A model generated the notes under the pieces. It saw only the letters and a program-made list of their open reading frames with translations, was not told the origin of the DNA and did not search any database. The position numbers were made by a program, and so were the translations under genes. This document shows positions 54,232 to 64,000 of a DNA stretch of 64,000 bases, piece after piece. The DNA is from Acanthococcus lagerstroemiae (taxonomy: Eukaryota > Arthropoda > Insecta > Hemiptera > Eriococcidae). Position 1 is the first letter of the stretch, and the number at the start of each line of letters is the position of its first letter. The stretch is taken from assembly GCA_031841125.1 (NCBI GenBank), contig CM063114.1, forward strand, positions 46,769,574-46,833,573, written 5' to 3'.

Positions 54232-57200
54232 CAGGGTGTTCCACGAAAGTCCCCCCCCCTGTTTTTTCACGAACCGATGGGCAGATCTTCCCGGGACGAA
54301 AATGATTTCCCAGTCGTAAGGTCTAGTTTCTCTTGAGCTTAAAAAATTTTCTCCCCCTTTCACGGGGGGCTGAAACCTACCACCAACTTCGAAATCTTAA
54401 ATAGGAAGGTATGCTTTTATGCACCTTGTTGGAAAGGCCATTTACTCCAAAATACGAATCCGTGGGGAAAAATTAAAATTTATCAATTTTGGGGGGGTAA
54501 GGGACCTAGAGATGACTAAAATCCACCCAGAATCAAAGTGTGGTGACCTATCAAACGAACTACCGAACATGGGGTTTTCCAGGTCGCTGATTTCGAAAAT
54601 TGCCTTATTTTTTCGATTTGACTAACTCAGGTGGCAGAACATTCAAAAATTTGGGGCAGAAGGGGTTATTTTAATGTTTCTTATTTTCGCTGATACAATG
54701 TCTTTATGCACCTTGTTGGAAAGGCCTCTTTCTCCCAAAAGTAGAATCCGTGAAATTTTTTTGAAATTTGTCAATTTTGGGGGGCGAGGGGGCCTACAGA
54801 TGACCAAAATCCGCCCGGAATCAAAGTGTGATGACCTATCAAACGAACTATCAAAAAGAGGGTTTTCTAGGTCGCTGATTTCGAATAATTGCCTTATTTT
54901 CCCGATTTAACCCGTTTTAGTTTTAAAATCCGAATTTTCAACCTAAAATTGGTTCCATTATTCACAAATTTTTGACTTTCTGAATGCAGATTATTAAAGT
55001 GGCTTCATGGACATCGTTGAATAGAAAACTTTCTCCAGAGTATGAATTCGTGAAAAAAATTTCAAAATTTATCAAATTTGGGGGGAAGGGGCCCAGAGAT
55101 AACCAAAATCCGTCCAAAATTGAAGTATGAGCTAGCAAAAAGACTATCGGAAAGGGTGTTTTCGAGGTCGCTGATTCCGAATATCACATTCTCTCCTAGA
55201 TTCAACGCGTTTCAGAGCCTTACAATTCAAATTTTAGACTCAAAATTGATTCTAATTTACAAATTTTTGAGCTTCTGAACTCAAGTTATCAAAGTGGCAT
55301 CATGCACATCGCTGGATCAGACAGTTCCTCCAAAATAATGAATTCGTGAAGAAAAATTGCAAATTTATCAACTTCGGGGAACGGGGTGTAACGCCAGCCA
55401 AAACCTATCCAAAATCAAAAACCTAAAAGAGGTGCAGGGTGAGTTTTGAGAATGACCCTCCCCCCCTGTTTTTTTCTCGAATAATTGTCGGATTGCTCCC
55501 AAACAAAATGCGATCTTCGTGTACCGTGGTCTAGTTTCCTGCGGGCACAAGAAATTTTCTCCCCCATATTTGGGGGGCTGGAACGTACCACTAACTTTGG
55601 AATCTTAAATGGGAAGGTATGTTCTTATGCACCTTGTTGCAAAGATCTCTCCGCTCCAAAATTGAATCGGCGGAAAAAATTCAAAATTTATCAATTTTAG
55701 GGGGCCAAGGGGCCTATAATTGGGGGAAATCCATCCAGAATCAAAGTGTGATGACCTAGGAATTTCTAATTGTTCTGAGAAAATTCAAAGAAAAACTTAC
55801 GTTAGAATGGTCAAAAATCGATACCACAAATGTCACTCCAGTTTTTGTAACCTTACTTTTGGAAATTTGGGAATTTCATCGAAGATCTTTGGGAAAATTT
55901 TCCAATGATTTTCATTAAAAATTTTGGAGGAAAAATCTCATAGGAAATAAGTTGATGGAAAACTACAATGGTTTTGGAGAATTTTGTCAATGATTTTCAG
56001 GGAAAATGTTGCATGATCTCCGAGGAATTCCATCAAAAATTTCTTGAGGAATTTTGTCAGAAATTTTTGGGGAGAAATTGCAATAATTCTAATCTTTAGG
56101 AATATAATTCGATAATTTCTGAAGAATTTCATTAGGAAACATTTGGGGAAAGGTTCCGATCGTTTTTGAAGATTTTCATCAAAAATCTTCAGGAAAAATG
56201 TTCGAGGATTTTAGAAAAATTTCATCGAATTTCTTTGGGAAAATTTTCCGATGCTTTTGATGGAACTACATCAAAAATTTTTGAGAAAAAAATCCTTGGG
56301 TTTTTTCAATTTTTTTTATTATTAACAAGCTTAATGCTGAACTGAAGAATCTTATCGGACATTTCTGGAAAAAATTTCCAATGTTTCCCAGAGAATTTCT
56401 TTAAAATTCTTAGGGAAAATATTCTGATAATTTTTGTAGAATTTCATTAAGTGAAAAACTCCGACGATTTTTGAAGTATCAACAATGTTCAGAAAAAATG
56501 TTCTCCGAAGAAATTCATCGAAGATTTTTGGTGAAAATCTCCGAGAATTTTCAAGAAATTTCACTGGAAATTTTCGGAAGCAAATTCCGGTAATTTTTGA
56601 TACAACTAACCTCCAGGAAAAATGTTTTCCGAAGAAATTCATCGAAAATCTGCAAGAATAATCTTCGATAATCTTTAAGGAATTTCATGAGAAATTCTTG
56701 GGAAAAAATTGCAATAATGTCCAAAGGTAGAAAAATACAGGAAAAATCCCGGATAATTTTCAAAGGAAGTTCATCAGAAACGGAAAGAAAAATAATTGCA
56801 GATTTTCTCCAACAGTTTGCAAACAAAAAAAGCGAACGAATCACTTTCTGAACAAAAAATCCTAGGTCATCACACTACAATATTCTCGGTGGATTTTCTC
56901 CAATTGTAGGCCCACTGGCCCCCTAAAATTGATCAAATCAGAACTTTTTTCACGGATTCTAATTTTGGGGGAAGAGATTTTTTCAACAAGGTGCATGAAG
57001 TCATGGTGTCAGTGAACATAAAAAACGTAAAAAAATGAATCCCTGCTCCCCCAAATTTTTGAATTTTCTGCCCCTGAATGGGTCAAATTGGAAAAATAAC
57101 GCAATATTCGATATCCACGACCTGAAAACCCCCTTTTTTGATATTTCGTTCGATAGGTCATCACACTTTGATTCTGGGTGGATTTCCCCCAATTTTAGGC

Positions 57201-57760
57201 CCCCTGGCCTCCTAAAATTGATGAATTTTGAATCTTTTCCGCGAATTCAATTTTGGGGGGAAGAGGCCTTTCCAACAAGGTGCATAAAGACATTGTATCA
57301 GCGAAAATAAAAAACATTTAAAATAACCCCTTCTGCCCCAAATTTTTGAATGTTCTGTCCCCTGGGTTAGTCAAATCGAAAAAATAAGGCAGTATTCGAA
57401 ATCAGCGACCTGGAAAACCCCATTTTCGATAGTTCGTTTGATAGGTCACCGCACTTTGATTCTGGGTGAATTTTGGTCATCTCTAGGCCCCTTGCCCCCC
57501 AAAATTGATAAATTTTGATTTTTTTCTACGGATTCGTATTTTGGAGTAAATGACCTTTCCAACGAGGTGCATAAAGGCATACCTTCCTATTTAAGATTAC
57601 GAAGTTGGTGGTAGGTTCCAGCCCCCCGTGAACGGGGGAGAAAATTTTTTAAGCTCAGGAGAAACTAGATGTTACGACTGGAAAATCATTTTCGTCCCAG
57701 GAAGATCTGCCCATCGGTTCGTGAAAAAACAGGGGGGGGGGATTTTCGTGGAACACCCTG
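54232..57760. mobile_element. 3.53-kb fold-back element with very long TIRs
   Basis: Begins cagggtgttccacgaaa and ends with the exact complement; both sides are flanked by TATA (54228-54231 and 57761-57764), so the duplication is TATA or TA. The first ~690 bp and last ~710 bp are near-identical inverted arms (shared agatcttcc, tcgtaag/tcgtaac, gaaattttctccccc, ttatgcacctTGTTGGAAAG, gaacattcaaaaatttgggg). Each arm is itself made of ~290-bp direct units starting ttatgcaccttgttggaaag (near 54418, 54703, 55003, 55302, 55627). No transposase is seen. The superfamily is unknown. Confidence 0.9.
55855..56815. repeat. Degenerate ~60-bp repeats in the fold-back centre
   Basis: Many variants of gaatttcatc(a/g)aaaatt followed by cttggg(a)aaaattt and cgatgattttt at intervals of roughly 50-70 bp. 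On the minus strand this gives overlapping frames repeating a peptide like FPKIFDEFLR, which I take as a by-product of the repeat. Confidence 0.7.
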
Positions 57761-57868
57761 TATACAAGTATCAAGTGCGACCGTAAAACGGTAAATTATA
57801 TCGGCACCGTGACTGATTCCAACGTGGTTCTAACGCTGTCCATACGTGTATCGAGTCGAAAACTAGCC

Positions 57869-58822
57869 ATGGAAGAAGAAAAGATCGGCAAAATGCTGGA
57901 AAAAGTGGTGTCTCAGTCTGGTCTTCTCGACGACATAGGCCATATAAAAGAAACCTGTGACATAACGAATGCGAAAATCGATAAGATTACAAGCGAAGTG
58001 GAAGTACTCAAAGCGGAAAACACGGAAATCAAAAGTGAACTGAATCGAGTCAAATCAATAAATGCCGAGCTGAAATCTAAACTGGACGAATTAGACCAAT
58101 ACGGCAGGAAGAGTGACATGATAATAAGAAATATCCCAGAAGAGTCAAGCGAGAACACAAGAGAGGTAGTCACAAGTGTCATAGAAAAACTAGGTGTACG
58201 AATTCGTGATTTCGACATCACTATTACCCATAGGCTCCATTCGAGGAAGGGAATCCGGCCAATCATTGCAAGATTTCACAGCCTCGAGAAGAAAAAAGAA
58301 GTAATAAAAATGGCGAAAACGAAGAAACCGTTGGGAAATGATGTAGGAGTCAACACCCCATTGCCTATCTATTTTGACGATCATCTCTCAAAGGACACAA
58401 GGGAACGATGGTACGAGGCGATGGATATGGTCGAAGAGGAGATATTCCACTCTGCAAGGTGCATGGATGGAAAGATTAAAATGAAAGAGAGGCAGGATGG
58501 ACCTACGCTAACGTACACAGGCAAAGACTCAATGTCGTATAAAATCTGGAAGATGAACAACGAAAAAACTAATACGACCAAGAAGAGGAACATCGAAGCT
58601 CGCAGCCCGAAGGAAGAGAAGAACAACAAACCAGAAAATGGAAGCAACAAGGAGACACTAAGGCAACGCAGTAAACAGTTCCGAACAGGAAGTAGCACTC
58701 CAGTGGACGTTCAGCCGTCAGAGGAATCCATTACGAAGCCAGTGAACTCGAATACTCGAATGAATGGAGAGAGGAGATCCAGCCAGACCACACTGAACTA
58801 CTTTAGATTAAATAAGAACTAG
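57869..58822 (+). CDS. LINE E ORF1: coiled-coil nucleic-acid-binding protein
   Basis: An intact 317-codon frame starting at ATG 57869 (the frame is open a further 20 codons upstream without ATG). Such proteins coat LINE RNA and act as chaperones in the ribonucleoprotein. Residues ~5-75 form a heptad-rich coiled coil (KIDKITSEVEVLKAENTEIK); ~75-93 reads LDQYGRKSDMIIRNIPEES, the usual link into an RRM-like domain; ~120-150 has THRLHSRKG and PIIARFHSLEKKKEVI, typical of the C-terminal domain in L1-ORF1-like and insect LINE ORF1 proteins. The last ~85 residues are lysine- and serine-rich and probably disordered. Context confirms it: a LINE endonuclease starts 91 bp downstream. There are no stops or shifts, unlike every ORF2 here, so the copy may be recent, although ORF2 is truncated. 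Confidence 0.9.
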   Translation: MEEEKIGKMLEKVVSQSGLLDDIGHIKETCDITNAKIDKITSEVEVLKAENTEIKSELNRVKSINAELKSKLDELDQYGRKSDMIIRNIPEESSENTREVVTSVIEKLGVRIRDFDITITHRLHSRKGIRPIIARFHSLEKKKEVIKMAKTKKPLGNDVGVNTPLPIYFDDHLSKDTRERWYEAMDMVEEEIFHSARCMDGKIKMKERQDGPTLTYTGKDSMSYKIWKMNNEKTNTTKKRNIEARSPKEEKNNKPENGSNKETLRQRSKQFRTGSSTPVDVQPSEESITKPVNSNTRMNGERRSSQTTLNYFRLNKN

Positions 58823-58912
58823 TTAGAAATACCGGACTCCCATTCCCCAATACGGAATAAGCCACCGTGGGGAATCAAGGCTGAAAACCCCCTAACTGAA
58901 ACATGTAACTAC
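58823..58912 (+). other. LINE E ORF1-ORF2 linker
   Basis: cattccccaatacgg, then ccaccgtggggaatcaagg, can form a small stem (ttcccca / tgggga). The corresponding place upstream of the LINE A endonuclease (6955-6985) has tcaatcggggta and ctccgtgggggatcttg, so the linker is conserved between two copies. Confidence 0.55.
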
Positions 58913-59135
58913 GTGAAAATTAGAAATAAACATATTAATAGCAATAATAAGCAAAAATTGAACATAATGTACTTTAATGCCAGAGGACTAGCGAATGAGG
59001 AAAGACTCCAAGAATTTGAACTTGCGCTTAGTAAAGTGAATTGGGACATAGTTGGCCTATCAGAAGTGCGTAGGGAAGGAGAGGGCCTGATAAAACGTAA
59101 AAATGGTAACTATTTTTATTATTTTGGTTACTTGG
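58913..59135 (+). pseudogene. LINE E ORF2, first ~75 codons of endonuclease
   Basis: Starts at ATG-less or ATG codons near 58913-58967 and encodes LNIMYFNARGLANEERL (catalytic Asn), WDIVGLSEVRREGE (catalytic Glu) and IKRKNGNYFYYFG. LINE similarity ends there: the next residues do not follow the family (GVGFFV expected), so the element is cut at about 59135, and the frame ends at 59191 in foreign sequence. The rest of the endonuclease and the whole polymerase are missing. Confidence 0.85.
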
Positions 59136-59577
59136 AGCATGTGGATGGACAACTACTAACTACTGGTATGGAGGATCCTCACTTTCTGTAGAACAATACC
59201 TAACCCCTTACCGAAGGGGAGGCATTCTCCTACACACCGACATAGTTGTGCGAACCAAGACCTCACTACGGCATGGGTCTCAGACTTGTCCATGTGCATA
59301 GAACGAATGAGGGGTAGTCTTTTATGGCTGTACCCTCTAAACCCAGTTTGAACCTTCCTGGGCAGGTCAGTCCCCACGAGGGCACCTGACATCGCCTAGC
59401 CTCATACGTGCTGTATTGGCGAATCCTACAGATCTAATTCTCCCTACAAGGGCCGTAGAGGGACGCACTCTGTAGGTCTGACACAAGCCTCTTCCCTTGC
59501 AACTTAATGCGTAAAGGTGTTGGGCATACGACGGATGGCCTTACAGCCTCGAACTTGCCTTCCTTCCTCCAATTGAG
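59136..59577. other. Unassigned GC-richer segment before the satellite
   Basis: Less AT-rich than its surroundings and without internal repeats; contains cctaccccttaccgaagggg-like and ggccgtagagggacgcactc text. No domain in any frame. It could be part of another repeat family or a remnant of whatever joined LINE E to the satellite. Confidence 0.35.
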
Positions 59578-62500
59578 CCAATTCGGTTTTCGCAATCGCG
59601 AAAATCTCCAGACTGGGGATAGCTAGAGGAAAACGGTTTGAAACTTTGAAAGCGAATTGATCTCCTCTTTCGAAAGTGTCAACCCGTTTCGCAGTAGCTG
59701 CCACCAATCCAAAGATTTTTGCATTTTATTAGTTCGCCCCAGAGAAATTAGTTATTTCGAAAACGGCGAATTTTCTGGTAATGCCTTCAGCACGTCGTAT
59801 ATGCAACTCAACCTACATCAATTGTCGTTTTCGAAATCGCGAATTTCTCTGGGGGGAACTAATAAAACGCGAAAATCTCCAAACTGGGGATAGCTAGAGG
59901 AAAACGGTTTGAAATTTTGAAAGCGAATTGATCTCCTCTTTCGAAAGTATCAACCCGTTTCGCAGTAGCTGCCACCAATTCAAAGATTTTTGCATTTTAT
60001 TAGTTCGCCCCAGAGAAATTAGCGATTTTGAAAACGTAAATTGGCGTATGAGAGATAGCATATTCAACTCTTCGAAGGCGTCACAATTATATTTCAAATT
60101 TTCTAATAATCTGGTAATGCCTTCAGCACGTCGAATATGCAACTCAACCTACACCAATTGTCGTTTTCGAAATCGCGAATTTCTCTGGGGGGAACTAATA
60201 AAACGCGAAAATCTCCACACTGGGGATAGCTAGAGGAAAACGGTTTGAAATTTTGAAAGCGAATTGATCTCCTCTTTCGAATGTGTCCACCCTTTTCGCT
60301 GTCGCTGCCACCAATCGAAAGATTTTTGCATTTTATTAGTTCGCCCCAGAGAAATTAGTTATTTCGAAAACGGCGAATTTTCTGGTAATGCCTTCAGCAC
60401 GTCGTATATGCAACTCAACCTACATCAATTGTCGTTTTCGAAATCGCGAATTTCTCTGGGGGGAACTAATAGAACGCGAAAATCTTCGGACTGGGGATAG
60501 CTAGAGGAAAACGGTTTGAAATTTTGAAAGCGAATTGATCTCCTCTTTCGAAAGTATCAACCCGTTTCGCAGTAGCTGCCACCAATCCAAAGATTTTTGC
60601 ATTTTATTAGTTCGCCCCAGAGAAATTAGCGATTTCGAAAACGTCAATTGGCGTATGAGAGATAGCATATTCAATTCTTCGAAGGCGTGACAATTATATT
60701 TCAAATTTTCTAATAATCTGGTAATGCCTTCAGCACGTCGAATATGCAACTCAACCTACACCAATTGTCGTTTTTGAAATCGCGAATTTCTCTGGGGGGA
60801 ACTAATAAAACGCGAAAATCTCCGGACTGGGGATAGCTAGAGGAAAACGGTTTGAAATTTTGAAAGCGGATTGATCTCCTCTTTCGAAAGTATCAACCCG
60901 TTTCGCAGTAGCTGCCACCAATCCAAAGATTTTTGCATTTTATTAGTTCGCCCCAGAGAAATTAGCGATTTCGAAAACGTCAATTGGCGTATGAGAGATA
61001 GCATATTTAATTCTTCGAAGGCGTCACAATTATATTTCAAATTTTCTAATAATCTGGTAATGCCTTCAGCACGTCGAATATGCAACTCAACCTACACCAA
61101 TTGTCGTTTTTGAAATCGCGAATTTCTCTGGGGGGAACTAATAAAACGCGAAAATCTCCGGACTGGGGATAGCTAGAGGAAAACGGTTTGAAATTATGAA
61201 AGCAAATTGATCTCCTCTTTCGAATGTGTCAACCCTTTTCGCTGTAGCTGCCACCAATCGAAAGATTTTTGCATTTTATTAGTTCGCCCCAGAGAAATTA
61301 GTTATTTCGAAAACGGCGAATTTTCTGGTAATGCCTTCAGCACGTCGTATATGCAACTCAACCTACATCAATTCGGTTTTCGCAATCGCGAAAATCTCCG
61401 GACTGGGGATAGCTAGAGGAAAACGGTTTGAAATTTTGAAAGCGAATTGATCTCCTCTTTCGAATGTGTCAACCCTTTTCGCTGTAGCTGCCACCAATCG
61501 AAAGATTTTTGCATTTTATTAGTTCACCCCAGAGAAATTAGTTATTTCGAAAACGGCGAATTTTCTGGTAATGCCTTCAGCACGTCGTATATGCAACTCA
61601 ACCTACATCAATTGTCGTTTTCGAAATCGCGAATTTCTCTGGGGGGAACTAATGAAACGCGAAAATCTCAAAACTGGGGATAGCTAGAGGAAAACGGTTT
61701 GAAATTTTGAAAGCGAATTGATCTCCTCTTTCGAAAGTGTCAACCCTTTTCGCTGTAGCTGCCACCAATCCAAAGATTTTTGCATTTTATTAGTTCGCCC
61801 CAGAGAAATTAGTTATTTTGAAAACGGCGAATTTTCTGGTAATGCCTTCAGCACGTCGGATATGCAACTCAACCTACACCAATTCGGTTTTCGCAATCGC
61901 GAAAATCTCCGGACTGGGGATAGCTAGAGGAAAACGGTTTGAAATTTTGAAAGCGGATTGATCTCCTCTTTCGAAAGTATCAACCCGTTTCGCAGTAGCT
62001 GCCACCAATCCAAAGATTTTTGCATTTTATTAGTTCGCCCCAGAGAAATTAGTTATTTCGAAAACGGCGAATTTTCTGGTAATGCCTTCAGCACGTCGTA
62101 TATGCAACTCAACCTACATCAATTGTCGTTTTCGAAATCGAGAATTTCTCTGGGGGGAACTAATAAAACGCGAAAATCTCCAAACTGGGGATAGCTAGAG
62201 GAAAACGGTTTGAAATTTTGAAAGCGAATTGATCTCCTCTTTCGAAAGTGTCAACCCTTTTCGCTGTAGCTGCCACCAATCCTAAGATTTTTGCATTTTA
62301 TTAGTTCGCCCCAGAGAAATTAGCGATTTCGAAAACGTCAATTGGCGTATGAGAGATAGCACATTCAATTCTTCGAAGGCGTCACAATTATATTTCAAAT
62401 TTTCTAATAATCTGGTAATGCCTTCAGCACGTCGAATATGCAACTCAACCTACACCAATTGTCGTTTTCGAAATCGCGAATTTCTCTGGGGGGAACTAAA

Positions 62501-64000
62501 AAAACGCGAAAATCTCCGGACTGGGGATAGCTAGAGGAAAACGGTTTGAAATTTTGAAAGCGAATTGATCTCCTCTTTCGAATGTGTCAACCCTTTTCGC
62601 TGTAGCTGCCACCAATCGAAAGATTTTTGCATTTTATTAGTTCGCCCCAGAGAAATTAGTTATTTCGAAAACGGCGAATTTTCTGGTAATGCCTTCAGCA
62701 CGTCGTATATGCAACTCAACCTACATCAATTGTCGTTTTCGAAATCGCGAATTTCTCTGGGGGGAACTAATAGAACGCGAAAATCTTCGGACTGGGGATA
62801 GCTAGAGGAGAACGGTTTGAAATTTTGAAAGCGAATTGATCTCCTCTTTCGAAAGTATCAACCCGTTTCGCAGTAGCTGCCACCAATCCAAAGATTTTTG
62901 CATTTTATTAGTTCGCCCCAGAGAAATTAGCGATTTCGAAAACGTCAATTGGCGTATGAGAGATAGCATATTCAATTCTTCGAAGGCGTCACAATTATAT
63001 TTCAAATTTTCTAATAATCTGGTAATGCCTTCAGCACGTCGAATATGCAACTCAACCTACACCAATTGTCGTTTTTGAAATCGCGAATTTCTCTGGGGGG
63101 AACTAATAAAACGCGAAAATCTCCGGACTGGGGATAGCTAGAGGAAAACGGTTTGAAATTTTGAAAGCGGATTGATCTCCTCTTTCGAAAGTATCAACCC
63201 GTTTCGCAGTAGCTGCCACCAATCCAAAGATTTTTGCATTTTATTAGTTCGCCCCAGAGAAATTAGCGATTTCGAAAACGTCAATTGGCGTATGAGAGAT
63301 AGCATATTTAATTCTTCGAAGGCGTCACAATTATATTTCAAATTTTCTAATAATCTGGTAATGCCTTCAGCACGTCGAATATGCAACTCAACCTACACCA
63401 ATTGTCGTTTTCGAAATCGCGAATTTCTCTGGGGGGAACTAATAAAACGCGAAAATCTCCGGACTGGGGATAGCTAGAGGAAAACGGTTTGAAATTTTGA
63501 AAGCGAATTGATCTCCTCTTTCGAAAGTGTCAACCCTTTTCGCTGTAGCTGCCACCAATCCAAAGATTTTTGCATTTTATTAGTTCGCCCCAGAGAAATT
63601 AGTTATTTTGAAAACGGCGAATTTTCTGGTAATGCCTTCAGCACGTCGGATATGCAACTCAACCTACACCAATTCGGTTTTCGCCATCGCGAAAATCTCC
63701 GGACTGGGGATAGCTAGAGGAAAACGGTTTGAAATTTTGAAAGCGGATTGATCTCCTCTTTCGAAAGTATCAACCCGTTTCGCAGTAGCTGCCACCAATC
63801 CAAAGATTTTTGCATTTTATTAGTTCGCCCCAGAGAAATTAGTTATTTCGAAAACGGCGAATTTTCTGGTAATGCCTTCAGCACGTCGTATATGCAACTC
63901 AACCTACATCAATTGTCGTTTTCGAAATCGCGAATTTCTCTGGGGGGAACTAAAAAAACGCGAAAATCTCCGGACTGGGGATAGCTAGAGGAAAACGGTT
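59578..64000 (+). repeat. Satellite array with 240/271/336-bp monomers
   Basis: The anchor actggggatagc occurs at 59612, 59883, 60219, 60490, 60826, 61162, 61402, 61673, 61913, 62184, 62520, 62791, 63127, 63463, 63703 and 63974. Spacings are 271, 336, 271, 336, 336, 240, 271, 240, then 271, 336, 271, 336, 336, 240, 271: a 2301-bp pattern that repeats. 336-bp monomers contain a 65-bp block (tggcgtatgagagatagca...) absent from 271; 240-bp monomers lack the right inverted arm. Diagnostic variants (tagaacgcgaaaatcttcgg at 60472 and 62772; gcggattgatctcc at 60867 and 63168) recur 2301 bp apart. The array runs off the window. Confidence 0.95.
59724..59867. repeat. Inverted arms inside a satellite monomer (first example)
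   Basis: ttttattagttcgccccaga and gaaattag.tatttcgaaaac (59724-59766) are mirrored by cgttttcgaaatcgcgaatt and tctctggggggaactaataa (59826-59867). Each 271- and 336-bp monomer has this pair ~60 or ~125 bp apart. Confidence 0.9.

Noticed and set aside
55938..56844. Phenylalanine/lysine-rich minus-strand frames as a protein
   Set aside because: They follow a degenerate ~60-bp repeat in the centre of the fold-back element, and the frames overlap and end at random.
59657..63984. Repeated 60-101-codon frames on both strands of the satellite
   Set aside because: They are copies of the monomer read in its open frames; similar peptides on both strands come from the inverted arms, and all end at the same repeat-borne stops.
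59578..64000. CRISPR-like array
   Set aside because: Repeats are 240-336 bp with no short unique spacers, and the context is eukaryotic.

Overview
The window looks like an AT-rich, gene-poor stretch of an arthropod, most likely insect, nuclear genome. The signs are many decayed non-LTR retrotransposons with RTE/BovB-like endonuclease and reverse transcriptase domains, a mariner remnant, hAT-type elements with 8-bp target duplications, Helitron ends, tRNA-derived SINEs, fold-back elements and a long satellite. I recognise no host protein gene, rRNA or functional tRNA. A hemipteran-type host is only a guess.

Layout. 1-5 kb: a degenerate ~120-bp tandem repeat with insertions, followed by small inverted-repeat elements. 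6-10.5 kb: a 3.58-kb block (SINE-bearing unit plus a nearly full ORF2 of an RTE-like LINE, 'LINE A') bracketed by 117-bp direct repeats. 13.7-15.5 kb: LINE C on the minus strand and a second copy of the SINE-bearing unit. 16.6-18.3 kb: a second copy of the 2.3-3.45 kb segment, held between two copies of a mariner transposase 3' end. 18.6-25.2 kb: one old LINE (B) broken by two hAT elements (one itself carrying a SINE), a fold-back element and a 5'-truncated CR1/Jockey-like LINE.

25-53 kb is a mix of unrecognised sequence and elements: hATs at 27.2, 29.0, 40.1 and 45.7 kb; LINE fragments at 32.9, 33.2-35.8, 39.0, 42.4 and 43.7 kb; two inverted copies of an element with a tRNA-Ser-like core at 34.8 and 38.2 kb; fold-backs at 34.3 and 35.8 kb; a 2.06-kb terminal-inverted-repeat element at 48.1 kb inside a tandem repeat; Helitron ends at 42.1 and 52.7 kb. 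53.5-64 kb: a LINE 3' fragment, a 3.53-kb fold-back element with arms of at least 600 bp, an intact LINE ORF1 followed by a truncated ORF2, and at least 4.4 kb of satellite running off the window. The satellite has three monomer lengths (240, 271, 336 bp) in a 2301-bp higher-order repeat, and the two longer monomers carry ~42-bp inverted arms.

The genes do not form a pathway. What can be read is a history of nested insertion, best resolved at 18.6-25.2 kb, at 45.7-47.5 kb and in the 47.7-50.2 kb tandem array.
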